Both the position numbers and the translations under genes were made by a program. Below, in pieces: positions 45,505 through 57,337 of a stretch of DNA of 64,000 bases (position 1 is its first letter; each line of letters begins with the position of its first letter). The stretch is from Paragonimus westermani (taxonomy: Eukaryota > Platyhelminthes > Trematoda > Plagiorchiida > Troglotrematidae). The notes under the pieces were generated by a model. The model saw nothing but the letters and a program-made list of their open reading frames with translations, did no database searches and was not told the DNA's origin. The DNA lies in NCBI GenBank assembly GCA_008508345.1, contig QNGE01003272.1, positions 1 through 64,000 of the forward strand, read 5' to 3'.

Positions 45505-48500
45505 ATATGTATTTATTCTCGTTCTCGTAATGAGTATATTTGAACCGTTGAGATATTCACCATTGTTTGTCGAATCTTGGTAGGTGTAGACCGATTCATG
45601 TAGTCAGTAAACCATGTAAGCGACGGAATGAGCATAAACACTGGAGTCGAATGCGGTATCTCTTAAGTCAGTGTGAATTCGAATAATTGGTGGTCGTCGA
45701 AATGGAGCTCTCTGAAGCGAATAGTTTCTGTATTTTAAAATTCTGATATGTCGCTCTCAATGGTGTTGATGATTTAGATAGAGCACAGCTGAGTAGAAAA
45801 TGTTCAAATTCAAAGGTCGCCCTTGATCACGCAACGTTTGTTCTTTCCGGTTCATAAGCGGAGGGAACGATGATAGCATCATTACAGTTTACTCCAAACA
45901 AAATCCTTTTATTCACTAAAGTTCACACAATAAGCACGTAAAACAGCGGTAAAGACATGAGGTGAGAATGATCCCTAAATACTCAGCTGCATTTTTTATA
46001 TCTAATTCCGGTAAATACACGCATTGGTGTACAAACGCGTATGCTTCAGTGTGTTCGCCTACCGTGTGAGATAAGTCACGCCACTACTGCGATCGGCAGT
46101 GGTTCAACGCACACTACAGTGTGGTCAGCTCCTTGGATGTTAGAGACAAATGAAGAGTATTATCTACATAAGTCTTCCACTGTTTGTTATTCCCCTTAGA
46201 TTTTAAGAAGATGCAGCCTCAAACAGGAATGCTTGAAGCAGTACAGCTTGGACTGTCTTCGAAAAATTTAATGATCGACAGCTGGCCCGAGAGAAATGTA
46301 AAAGCATAGGTTGTTGAAGAACTCTAAGTGTCACACGTCCTGGCGCCGCAATTGTTGGGCGGTGTGCAGTAGCAAGTGCGTCGGCCATCTTGGATTGGTA
46401 GATCACCGACCTACTTGCAAAAGCACTGCCTAAACTAGTGACAAGGCACGTCTTGATCTAGGTAAACCGACTGATTAAATAACAATTGGCCCTGCATCAT
46501 CGATTGTTAGACACCTTATGATAACAGGTCACTAAGTTGACCCACTGGGATTATTCAAAATAGTGTTACACAATCAGAATCAAATGCTTTTGGTCTTTAG
46601 CAAAGCTAGGTTGATAAGAACTCGCCAGCGGACGCTATGTGCACAAGAGTGTTTGAAGCAACCCATCGGATTATCATTGTGTTGAGGACATAGCACTTGT
46701 GTGAATGTGTTCGTTCATACTCGGTCTATCTCTGTTTGTCTGTTGTATATAAACCGCGCGTTTTGCGTTTGCGACTGGCAAGAGTAAATGCACTGATGAC
46801 ATACCGCAACCCGTGCCCTCTTTTTGCATTGAGGAACTCGCAAATTAAACCGTTTCATTCCATTCAAACAAGCACTTCAGTCCGCCTCATACAGAAAGTG
46901 GTTCCAAAACCAATAGTCAATCTTGCTGGAGGTTCTCAGCCGTGGGTGTGCTTGTCACTCGTGAGATTTGAGCTTCAGTCCGCCTTCTCGTGGGCGACCT
47001 AATCAAACTTGTTTTCTCTAGTTTAACTGAATATATTTACCAAGTCTAAGTGCCTTCTTAAATGTAACAACCAAACCTCCGATTGCTCAGCGATATTCAC
47101 AAGCCCCCCACCTTTATCTAGTTGATTTAAAACGATTACAGCGTCATGCTGTATGAGATTGTGTAACAGGTGTTCATTCAAAGCAGGAACGTCAAATACA
47201 CTAGCCAATGCATATAGTAGGAGCCACACTGAATCAAGCGCTAACATGTCCCCAACCTGGAAGTCCTACCAGCTCTCTTTTGTGCCAACAGTAGAACAGT
47301 AAATTTGGAAGTGAAATATTACATGCAATGTTTTACCACAACCTACCCCGTCCTCTGGTTGGCGGTTGAACTTAGAGCCACGTCGAGTAGAAGTTAGTTT
47401 TGTTCTTGAGGAAATGTAACAACCTATAACTGTAACAAAGGAAGGGAAATTTTGACAGCTTAAGGGAGGACGTTAAGAAACGCACAATCGACTGAAGGCA
47501 GGCTCAGCAAAATCATAGTCTAGTATGCCTACTGTTGAATAGGCTAATAAATACAATTTTTCGGGTGTCCAAAGCCACAATTTGAGACAGTAGTCAACTG
47601 GAACAGAATGCGAAATTGCGTCAACACTGCGAATGAACGAGGGAGGACAAATGTTTTACAACCGAAGAGCTCAGGACGTGTGGCTGTGCTTCGTGAGTGG
47701 GTTCCAAAAGATGAACGCTATAGTTTAACGAAAAACGGCTTCGGTACTGTTTTAATAACCACGATTTGCAGACTGTTGCCCACGGTTTCGCATCTTAATA
47801 CATTATTCAACCTTCTTCGACCAAAGCATCAGACCAAATTTCAGTTCATGTCAGAGCTTATCAGCAGTGCACCTCCTTGCCACTACCAGAATTGAAGCTG
47901 CGGCAAAAATTTCACAAAACAACTGCTTCTATCTCGGCTCCATTGGCCTAATGAAGAGCTTGAGAGAATTAGCATATACGAGCGCTCGGCCGGATTTAAT
48001 TATGAATAATACTGAGGTTTTCCCATGTAATTAAGAGGAGATAGCAGCCGTAGTGTTAACTACACTGGTTGGCCTCACGATCGTGAATTCCCACCGGAAG
48101 GAAACTTATACAGTAAGCAGCAGGGAACGGTTACTGAACATCCTCTTGCGGCGATCTGCCAACTGAGCAGCATTCACAATTCAACGTGGTTTAACAGTTA
48201 AATGTAAAAAATTGGTCCTACCTAGCATATTGACAATGGAACAATGATTAACACGGATGCGGTCCGAAATTCCGTTCGTTCTGGTGAAGAGTTTTACAGT
48301 GAATCAGAACGGCATAGTCGAATATGAGTAGTATACGATTTGTACCATTCGCAGCAGAGAACTGCTATCGAAATTTTACACATCAATGCATATTTATACA
48401 ATACTTCAGCCACGAAAGGTGCGCTAACTCACACTGTCTCGTGCGTGAAAATTCAAAGGTGCAACGTGAACGTATGAAGATACGCTGGTAAACTCGTGAA

Positions 48501-49359
48501 CTCATTCACCCACAATTCATTGGCCAAAACGTGTCTAGAGCTGGTGTATGATAGGCAGCACATTCATTGAGGGATGGTTTGGGGGTGATTCACAGTCACT
48601 AATACATCTTTCTTGAATAACTTTTACGATCGGGCCCCACTAATGACTTGACCGTCCGGGGATTAGTTTAACGCAGTCCACCAGAATCACGTCAGGTCAC
48701 GCCTTCATACGGTCGTTAACACATAAAAGAATGTGATCCATCATATTAAAGTGCAAGAATCGCCAAATTCAGAAAGTGTCCAGATTACTGCATTTTTAAA
48801 TAACCGTGTTTATGTAATGGGAAGTTGACAGTGTTTGTGAGGAATCTCAGACAAACGGTCAAATCGACAAGATTGACTCGGCTGTAGAAACACTACTACC
48901 TTAACTGGTCAGTTGAGTGAGGCTAAAGATTCACGTGGGAAATGATGTGTATTTGATAACCAGCTTCTACCTGCTCAACTGATTCGTCATAGGTCTACAA
49001 CAAAAGGAGCTGGCAACCCTAACCTACATCACCTAGATTAGTATGTAGGGAGAAGGAGGTGAACTGGCAACGGATACATTGCAATTTTGCTCCAAATGTC
49101 GTCGTATAGAGCGACGGAAATCTGAGCGTTATATGTGTTTTGTGCAAGCTAATTAAGTGTGACAAGCTGTATACTGTGAAAAATTTAGGGCACTCTTGAC
49201 AAAGGAATAACAAACAGGAACCAACCGAGGTGTCGTTTATTAACAGTGTACCGTACCATCCAATTCATGGAGTAGATTAGTCAGTTAGTCTACGTGTAGA
49301 AATGTATTAGTTTCATTTGTGCAAATTTCAATTGGAGTAGGACGGAAATTTTGACTTAC
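45505..49359. other. no firm gene
   Basis: A minus frame at 47247-47023 (Y-A-L-A-S-V-F-D-V-P-A-L-N-E-H-L-L) has protein-like composition but no identified domain. The C-terminal exon of the DRAM-like gene should lie on minus in or below this stretch; I looked for a Trp-containing hydrophobic segment and did not find one. Confidence 0.4.
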
Positions 49360-49531
49360 ATACAACGAGAAAAGTGAAGCTCGCCAGGGCAATACACAAC
49401 CTGGGTGCCCAATAGGCGTAACGGTAGGCTAGGTATTTTCGGCATACATGAGTTAACATGAATGCGTACAGGACACATCCGATGAGTGCAGTCATAACCC
49501 CCGCCGTGTGCACAGCCTCAGTTTCATCTTG
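49360..49531 (-). CDS. FRAG1/DRAM/Sfk1-family exon (two membrane segments)
   Basis: Acceptor TTCTGCTTTCAG before 49531; donor GTAT|GTAAGT at 49360 (a GTATGT four bases earlier is an alternative). The frame reads A-V-H-T-A-G-V-M-T-A-L-I-G-C-V-L-Y-A-F-M-L-T-H-V and, after a short hydrophilic loop, R-L-C-I-A-L-A-S-F-T-F-L-V-V. The (L/V)H..GA...F..G..Y...Q/H pattern, then a Trp-X-X-R-L segment (here W-A-P-R-L), is that of DRAM/TMEM150 proteins. DRAM members sit in lysosomal membranes and modulate autophagy, TMEM150 members at the plasma membrane. Which subgroup this is cannot be told. It follows the exon at 51851-51996 in phase 0 across a 2.3-kb intron. Confidence 0.7.
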
Positions 49532-49626
49532 CTGAAAGCAGAAATGCAAATATGCAGGATGATTAAACAGTTTAATTATAAAAGTGATGGAAAATTAACA
49601 CATTTTATGTTTATTATTTGGGTTCA

Positions 49627-49884
49627 TCACCTCCACCTTCGTTCACCTGTTCTACCAGGGCGGGATAGCAAATTAGGATGAGATTTTGCTTTGGAGTAAA
49701 CCAAAAAACATATCCCTAAAAAGATGGATAGGTTTATCACAATTTTTTGCTGAATTGGACCCAACCCAAGCCCGTGCTCTTCAAAGTTGCACCCCACCAT
49801 ATCTAACAGATCTACTAAACTGGCTGCTAGTACTAGAAAACAGTAAACACAAACCGGCTGGTCAGATGCATTCACAGTGATCAA
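49627..49884 (-). other. uncalled minus frame inside the DRAM-like intron
   Basis: Open for 85 codons with hydrophobic stretches (V-I-N-L-S-I-F-L-G-I-C-F-L-V-Y). It lies in the intron between two matching DRAM-like exons, and the expected protein is continuous without it. The plus strand is also open. Probably not coding. Confidence 0.3.
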
Positions 49885-51850
49885 TTCAAAGAAACGTTTA
49901 AGACTGCTCTTTTTCCAAAGGATGTGGGGTAATGTTGTAATAGCACTTAGGACAGTATTGTATGAATGATTCCTAACAATTTCCCTGTAACAGTACTGTA
50001 AAATGGACGAGTGATTTTGTTCAATACCTTCGCGTTGTCGAAAATCATGGAGAATGGTTCTATTGGATCGGTAGTCAAAATACCCACAATGCTAATCACA
50101 ATCTACCAGAAAACGGTACTGCCTAGCCCAGCTTGACCCGGTAGAGTGATAAGCTGACCACGGTCTCGAGTACACTGCCAATATTTCTTGCGGGCGTATT
50201 AAACAGGAACTGCTTGGAATTGTCAGACCCTTGCGATGAATTAGAGTAACCCCCAGCATATTAGAAAGTGGACCAACCATTGTCAGATCACAAACGTTGG
50301 CTAGATGTCAGTCATTTTCAATGCGACAAACTAAGGTGTGGGCCTGACGAGTAATGATTCTGTATGAATAATCGAAAAAAAAGTTACCAGTAGATAAATC
50401 TGAGTGTTCATACAACAGACGTGCTGCCTACTAGCCTGCTACGCCGGATGTCTTTTGTCCATGTCCTTGCTGATTAGCGTAGAGTTTAGGATGGGTGCAC
50501 ATTGACTGGACATAAGAGAAAAGGGGCAATTCCTAGCGGACAAGTCTCTGGACATCTCATAGTCTACGTTGGCTGTGTTTGTAATTGTTCAGGAATGTGA
50601 GGGCCAATATGGTTCAGTAATTTTGATTGATTTGTCTGGGAATGGGTGATAAGTAAGGAGGTGGTCCAATGAGGGCAACAGAATTGTAGACACAAAAGTA
50701 GGTTTATTTGCAACCAGCTTACGTGATGGTGAGTTGTACGCACATTCATGTCGTATTCTTGCTTTTAGACACTGCGGTCGTCTAAAGCATTGCATCATCC
50801 GTATGAATAGTTACATTCAGTTTTCGCATGCTAACCTTAAAAACTTCTGGTTTTACCTGCTACGGTGGCAGACAGTGGACATGCACAGTTGAACATATGT
50901 GTCATAAAGGCAAGGTGGTCGCTGTGCCCAAAATTAATGTGGCACTCGGAGGTAAGTGGGGATAGTTTCAATTATCGGACCATTTACAAAGTAACAGAGT
51001 ATTGAAAAAAAACCTAACACTATGCAAATGGGAATCGAGAATCATTTAACTGATATAAGCTATGTTTGCAATTGGGCCAAAGTAGAGGGGTTTGTTGCTA
51101 ACAGGTTACTGTGGGGCAATTATGGTGTGTTCCATCTCTTATATGTGAAAACCATGGGGGTTTCCACTTAGCGTTTCATGATGACTACTCCTCCGTAATA
51201 AACTTTGATATGGTGTTGGTAACAACAGTATTAGTGATTGTCGCTCTTGTGTGTGGTAGGGATCACTGAGTACATACTTTGACCGTAAAGCTTGCAGTTC
51301 TCTGAAAAACAGGTTCCTCGTCAAAGAATTGAACATTAATATTTTAAGTAAGTTTCGAAGCTATCACACGTATACGATTCTCCAACTTTCACGAACAGTC
51401 CCGACAATTTATCACTATTTTTGGCACGGACTTTCTATCTGATTAGGGTACTTCTGTGTTGTCCGGTCCATTTTTCGACCCTGCTTTCTTCTTGCTCGCG
51501 AACCTTACAAATATGAGGGAGTTTGTGATCATCATGTCTTGGGACCGAGTGCCATAATAAGGTTCTGGTAGAATGCCAGTCTTTTTCCTGTCTTAATATG
51601 CAAACCTTGAACGGTTGGGTAAACTGGAAAGGTTCGAGGTAATCGTGTATACTCCGTCGTCTGTTGTCCACTGTCGCTATGCGCCGTTCCGTTTCCGCCC
51701 TGCTGCTAACCGTTCTGTCAGCCGTTAATGGCCAAATTATTTGTTCATCCAGCCACAAAAGAACTGCGTGTTCTCTTTGTGATAAGCATTTGTCAGTTTG
51801 GAGATCTTGTATGAACTCAATGCACTACGCGAGTTTTGTTTTTTACCCAC
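49885..51850. other. remainder of the DRAM-like intron, nothing identified
   Basis: Intron sequence between the two DRAM-like exons. Minus frame 51758-51435 (107 codons) is arginine-rich and unrecognised. No repeat family was identified. Confidence 0.4.
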
Positions 51851-51996
51851 CTGGAAATTTCCAACAACAGACAAGCCCACAGACGAAAGTAGACCAATCG
51901 CAAAGAGTACTCGGAGGTAGGTACGCGGTTGTTTGTTGCCCATGAATTCTGTACGTCTCATAGCGATCCCATGCCAAATGTAAACACAAACAGCAC
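51851..51996 (-). CDS. FRAG1/DRAM/Sfk1-family exon ending GLSVVGNFQ
   Basis: Acceptor TTTGTACTTCAG before 51996; donor CCAG|GTGGGT after 51851; 146 bp. It reads A-V-C-V-Y-I-W-H-G-I, a hydrophilic loop with M-R-R-T-E-F-M-G-N-K, then L-R-V-L-F-A-I-G-L-L-S-S-V-G-L-S-V-V-G-N-F-Q. The last block is the family's most conserved stretch (GLS(V/I)V(G/A)NFQ), in the correct place before the next membrane segment. Phases fit: starts with two bases of a split codon, ends on a full codon. The N-terminal exon, with the conserved ISDTG...PE segment, would lie at higher coordinates on minus and was not found. Plus-strand frames over it are shadows. Confidence 0.75.
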
Positions 51997-52987
51997 CTGA
52001 AGTACAAATGCAATAAAAAAATGCATAAAACAAACAGAGACAACTGTTTACGTAAATAATTACGAATTGCCAGGGACAACCTCACAAAGTGGCTCTAAGA
52101 TGTCCTGAATATTCTTGGATCGATAGGTTCAAGATGAATGAGCGGTCAGCTGGTCTAAAAAACACATATTCGGTGAAATCAGATGAGTTTTAATTTCATA
52201 TTGCCATGGTACTTAACGTTCGCCGGCTGAAAACGAGACTATTTGAGCTGTGATGCAGACATGTTCGAAAATCTGGGGAATCAGCGAACGACTTCAGATT
52301 GAGGAAGGAAGTCAACAACCTAATTTTGATCAAGGTATTCACACACACTTCTCGATGCATCCTCATATGCACGTGCTCCGAATAACCGTTGATATATAGC
52401 AAAACCAATCTCCTCGGCAGTAGGTTAAATAACGAAACCACACACAAAATCGGAGACAGACGTTCAACATGACTTCACCACCACGGCAAGATGAAGTCAT
52501 AGGTCGATCTTTCCCGCAATGGTTCTATTCTGCATGCAAACAACGATGCGGAAAGAGAATCTTCAATTTCCTTCAAACTACACATATATGAAGTCAGTTG
52601 AATGACGCCGAATGAAGCGATGATTTCATCGCGGTTGGATTGGACGTCGACAAAAGAAATACACCAATAACGACGTGAAGATACCTCTGGCGGTTTGAGT
52701 AAAATATGAGCAAATTAAATTTCATCAATCATGAACCTATCGGATGTTGTTTGTTGTGTTTGAAGACTCAACCCTTTTAGATGCCTCACTAGTGGTGTAT
52801 AAACCGTGGTAGTGTGAAGCAGTTTAATGTTCATGGATGTAACGCCGGTAGGGGTACTGTCGTGGCCTTCAAACGATGGTGTGTATGACAATAAAACGAG
52901 GAATTTCAGATATTTTCAAGTTGACCATCACTCACATTTGATCGCAGCGTTTGCATTCGGATAGACTTTCCAGCCAGCCTCTTTCGA
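51997..52987. other. no recognised gene
   Basis: Likely upstream intron of the DRAM-like gene on minus. Only short frames; no repeat recognised. Confidence 0.4.
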
Positions 52988-53186
52988 AAAGAAGCACTAG
53001 ACTCGAGTTTCGCTCTTATTAGAGCTCGTCAGTAGTGCATATCCTTGCCACGGCCGGGATTTGAACTCCGGACATTCCAATCATGAGGCAACCGTGTTAA
53101 CCACTGCGCCATTGACCTCACATTAGGCACGACCGAATCATCAAATCTGAACGCTCAACCACTCTCGCTTGTGAGCAATGATCAGA
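52988..53186 (-). mobile_element. tRNA-headed SINE carrying an intact hammerhead ribozyme
   Basis: On minus, an A box (TGGCGCAGTGGTTAAC, within 53111-53092) and a B box (GTTCAAATCCC, 53066-53056) are spaced as in a tRNA. About 18 bases further on a complete hammerhead ribozyme (53038-52994) follows. A second, decayed copy at 13404-13578 shows this is a repeat family and helps set the ends, which stay approximate. The promoter boxes imply RNA polymerase III transcription; mobilisation would need an enzyme from elsewhere. Sm-alpha of schistosomes is a known SINE-like repeat with polymerase III boxes and a hammerhead; this one is similar in concept. Confidence 0.8.
52994..53038 (-). ncRNA. hammerhead ribozyme, type I, short stem III
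   Basis: Minus-strand order: stem I 5' strand GCACTA (53038-53033), core CTGACGA (53032-53026), stem II GCTCT-AATA-AGAGC (53025-53012), core GAAA (53011-53008), stem III of two pairs closing a TCGA loop, cleavage triplet GTC (53002-53000), and stem I 3' strand TAGTGC (52999-52994). Every invariant core base is present: C3 U4 G5 A6 (N7) G8 A9, G12 A13 A14, A15.1-U16.1 and H17 = C. Stem I pairs 6 of 6, stem II 5 of 5. Cleavage is predicted between 53000 and 52999. Very short stem III is known from retroelement-associated hammerheads. Confidence 0.88.
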
Positions 53187-54076
53187 TATTCCAAATGACG
53201 AATGAAGCAGTCTGTCACTTTGAGTAGCACCAGAATTACTCATTGAAGGTTTAACCAGCTGCAGAAATGTTTGTCTCTGTAGGCTACACAACACTATTGT
53301 GGAAGAAAAGCTTTCCAAAACTGCCTCATGCGCACGACCTTTTAATGTGACGTTTGCAGAACAACCAGGTTAGCCAATCTGTGGGTCATGCTTGCTCGAC
53401 AGAGTTGCTTAGAACTTATTCCTTTCATGACAGTTGATGATGCCCTGGTGCATCAGTGGTATAAGCTGACGCACCTTCTTTTGAATCTAATGCCTACAAG
53501 TAGGCTGCCGCTTCATGACTGTTTTCATGTTTGTTCATATTCATCAGGTGGAAATATATAGGATGGGAAATCAAACTGGCAATTCTTCGCATCACGAGCT
53601 AAGTTTCTGATCCACTTGGTCACCTATATCAAGTCACAGCTCAATTTCCTTGGCACACTGTTAAGATACATGCCCAGGCGGCGAGGTGGAATTCCAAAGT
53701 CTAGTAGTTTTTTTAGTGGGCAAAATACTGAGATAATTTTATAAGTTTGCCGTAGCTACAAGTAAAGTATAATGCATTTATTTAGTACGAACGAAAGGTA
53801 GTACATAATACTTCTCTCTTTGAACATTTAATGGTCATAGTTACTTACACGACACTGAAGTTTCAGACAGTTTCATCGTGGGGTATACATACAGCATGAG
53901 GAAACTTCGGAGTTGAAAAAACAGGTTGGTAACTCGCATAGTTTAACACCACGGACTAATGTAAAGCTTGAATCAGAAGGTTACTGGCATTACGAATTAT
54001 AATCTTACCTACAAACGCAGCTAAGTTGAGACCTTGGGCGAAAACGCAACTCTCGGGTGGACGTGTGCCTGTTGAG
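53187..54076. other. no recognised gene
   Basis: No domain-bearing frame. A stretch near 53440-53480 (GGTGCATCAGTGGTATAAGC) looks slightly like a polymerase III A box, but no B box follows, so I do not call a SINE. Confidence 0.4.
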
Positions 54077-54476
54077 CTTTGGTACGGGGAGATAGTTTTA
54101 AAAATGTTATTATTGATATCAAAAAATTAATCACTGAAACACTGAAACCAATATACCTCACCTTATTCAAGGAAGTTCAAGTGTCACTCAGAGGATTGTG
54201 GACTCGACTTAATACCCACTATTGGGTCGAAAAAGAGAGGCAAGGCAACATTCCCCCGGAAAAAGTTGGTGGAAATGCCAAAAACGTTAACATGCTTGAT
54301 TTATGATCTGGCAAGCTCCTTTGTGTATTAACAAGCACATACTTAAAAAGTGCAGACATTACAGCATTTGTGCGTGCAATAACCATCAAGCACAACACTG
54401 TTATCACCTCGTCATCTCCTGGGGAGCCATTGCTGAGTAGATCCAACACGGACGTTTACAAGTTCTTACGCAACGG
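54077..54476 (+). pseudogene. exon-like segment with an in-frame TGA
   Basis: One frame runs from an acceptor-like GTGCCTGTTGAG (ending 54076) to a good donor AACGG|GTAAGC. It is open apart from TGA at 54304-54306. Before it the peptide is protein-like (L-F-K-E-V-Q-V-S-L-R-G-L-W-T-R-L-N-T-H-Y-W), and after it equally so (S-A-D-I-T-A-F-V-R-A-I-T-I-K-H-N-T-V-I, then L-L-S-R-S-N-T-D-V-Y-K-F-L-R). No domain is recognised. The stop could be a CGA to TGA transition in a dying gene, a sequencing error, or a sign that the true exon begins after it. Classed as pseudogene only because of the stop. Confidence 0.5.
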
Positions 54477-56970
54477 GTAAGCGTTATGCTGAGACAGTTG
54501 CCATGGTACGTCGATGTCTGCCAGTGCTTATGCCGAAGGACTTGTTAGTTATCTCAACATTGTCACGGTAACGTTCATAACGACTGAAAGCACAATTGTG
54601 TGTTTCTTACATACGTTCGCTATTACATTCGACTCCTGTTTTTCGCTTTATAGCCTCCTCTTATGTAGTATGCGCTTGGTAATGTGCAAAGAAATCCACC
54701 AGGCCACAAATCCTGCCTATTAAAATTTTCAAATACATTAATAAAGTATACACATCTGTATGGTTACCTGCATGATTATTAGCTTACGAATAAACCAACT
54801 TTCCGGTGGTTAATTGACCGAGTGGGGTGACCATTCAATGCCACCTTACTCACACGTCCATAAAATGCAGTCAGTTTCCTGTTCATACAAGGCTGGATGG
54901 GTCAATATTGTTTTGATACTTTCCAGATAGTACTGACAAACTTTCATAAAAACCACATTAGAAGTGACAACTGGCCTCAAAAACATGAGTTCGAAATTCA
55001 TTTTTTCTGCCATTATGGAAGTGGTTAGCTGGTTCCTCCGTTCAGAAACGGTGCCAGGAGTGGTAGAAATATTATGAGTTAACATGCCTTCAGCTATTTA
55101 GGAATAAAGCACCCTCTCCCGGCCAGTAATGTACAACATGACAGACAATCTTCTTGTTGGAACTTTAGTTGAAAGTTTGTGAGACGATTTTGAAAACTGT
55201 TGTATTCTCCGGCTGGCAAATGTAGGCACTTACAATGGAGGATGGAGACCTTTCCCACTTATTCGGCTATCACTGTCAGCGTTCAGTCGCAAAAATGCTA
55301 TTGACATCAGCAGGTAAGCGATGGTGCGGTTAGTCGAACTAGCTGATCTGGTTAGATCACGGCAGTTTGATCAATTACTGGTGACATTTCCACCGCAATA
55401 TGCTTTGTCACTCTAGTCGATCACCGTAAAAATTAAAATGGTCAACCGATGGCGTAGAAGAAAGAAGTGCAGCTGCCTGTATACTAGACATATTAGGGCG
55501 GATTTATCTGTGTTTGGCTCATCTGATTCAAAAAGTCAGTACCTTCATGATTTGAAATCGTTAGGGCATCATACAGCTCAGTGTCTTTTATTCTGTGAGC
55601 TGTAGTTAGTTAGATTGTGTGGTAAAGTCCGCAAGGAAGATGGATGACATACACAAACATGTTGTTAGCTGCAACTCGCTTTTACCCAAAATCCGTGGAC
55701 ATTCTGGCTTCAGATTTTTTAGTTTGACATTTTTTCACCAAGCATCTTTATTTCTTACCAGTTTGATTTTAAAACTCACGATCGCCTTCCTTTCATATTC
55801 ACTCATGACCGAAGGGCCGGTGAATTTCAGCGTGGACTAATCGTATACCGTTGCCGATAGTGAAGATGATGATCTTTCATAACCCGCCTATAGTCTTAGA
55901 AAAGATTACGAAGTTTGACAAGATAAGAGCAGCTGGAAAACCTGTTCTTAGTGCCAATTAAACGCCTACTACCTCAGATATTTATAATTAGGATCGCTCG
56001 AGGCTGTATAGCACCACAGGTAGGTTGTTAACTTTGGTAACCACGACTGGCCTTTTGCGTGAAGCCTGTAGGTATCATCTGCTAAAACTGAGATTGTGTA
56101 GTTGTTGAAACCGCTGGCTAAAAGTTTTGTCTCTCATGAAAATGCGCACCAGTGTGACTTAGCACGAAACATGTCAGTTTGTCTAATGACTTATGTTTTC
56201 TCTCTTCTGAGTTTTGTTCTCCTCAGATGGACGTATGTTCCAACTCAACGACTATGTCGTGGTCATGAATCACAGCTCAAATTGGAGTATCATCTAGTAG
56301 GACAACTGTTCCCCTCCTACAAAGATGTATATACATATACAATGGAGATAGTGTGATTGATAGAACCACTACCGGAAAGAAACATATATCTGATGATCTA
56401 GGTGGGCACCCACCTTCCTCAGATATCACTCTGGAAGTTTAGTTTTAACTACAGTTGCTCACAGTATGCTGGAATTGTTCAGTACCCACCAGACGGTGAA
56501 CTCACCTGACACATTTCTCCGGAAACGTCCCAAAAAAATGCAAGAAACGCCGTTCACTTTTCGTACTTCGAATTCGACACATAACTAATAGGCTAAATGC
56601 GGTCAGAACTCCTCTAAACACAGCTAATGCTCCTCTCAACTCCAACACCGCATCAATGATCGAGTTCTCATCCTGGTGTTGACCCAAACCCATTTATCCA
56701 ACCATCAAATTACTCTCGGTTTCGTTGACTTGGAAAGTCGAATGGCTTCTGTTCGTCTTATGATCATTCGTATTGATTTGGCTATCTTTTTTCTGGTCTG
56801 TTTGCGCCTTTGATGGGACAGAATTGACCAACCATTTTGGTTGCTGATTCAGGCAAGATTTGCGAATGCTTTCTCATGGATTTCCAAAGAGCATTCAGTA
56901 CTCACGTTTGATTAGACTAGAAGTAGCAGTCCGGGAACATTAGAATCATTTGGATTAGAGACGCGAACAA
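54477..56970. other. no recognised gene
   Basis: Short frames on both strands with no motif. No repeats noticed. Confidence 0.4.
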
Positions 56971-57002
56971 CTTAAATTCCAGGTTTACTACACTGATGAA
57001 TT

Positions 57003-57233
57003 TTGGCTACTTGGCTTGCATCCAAAGTACAGCGAGTATCGACGATTGTGATAGTTCGTAAACATGAAAATTCAAGCTGTGAACTTTTGAGCTCGGTAAA
57101 CAAGAGTTTGGTCCACTCTGGATTTGACCAACCTTCCATGTCGTCCGTGCCCAGCGCACTTGAGGGAACGCTAGCCACTTATAATCAGAAGCGTCTGCTC
57201 ACAACTAGTTCTAGTTTGAGTTCGACTTTGTAG
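57003..57233 (+). other. coding-like, Ser-rich open frame
   Basis: Open plus frame whose second half is Ser/Thr-rich (S-M-S-S-V-P-S-A-L-E-G-T-L-A-T, then T-T-S-S-S-L-S-S-T-L), as in disordered protein tails. An acceptor CTTAAATTCCAG lies at 56981, but two other frames there are also open, so the reading frame cannot be settled, and the minus strand is open as well. Confidence 0.25.
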
Positions 57234-57337
57234 CAGTACGAGACCAAAAAGATTACAGTTTTGGTTGAAAAAACTGCGATAAAACCGACAACAATTGCAC
57301 TTTTTTATATCCACGTGTGTGGTCTTTTTCTTGGCAG

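Noticed and set aside
49686..49880. Overlapping plus and minus frames in the DRAM-like intron
   Set aside because: The protein is continuous without them and neither has fitting splice sites or motifs.
51664..51945. 93-codon plus frame with a signal-peptide-like start
   Set aside because: It overlaps the DRAM-like exon on the opposite strand, which has correct splice sites and family motifs, so it is a shadow.
53440..53500. Possible polymerase III A box (GGTGCATCAGTGG)
   Set aside because: No B box within the expected distance on the same strand.
54304..54306. TGA as a selenocysteine codon
   Set aside because: No known selenoprotein motif surrounds it and no SECIS-like element was recognised; nonsense mutation or error is simpler.
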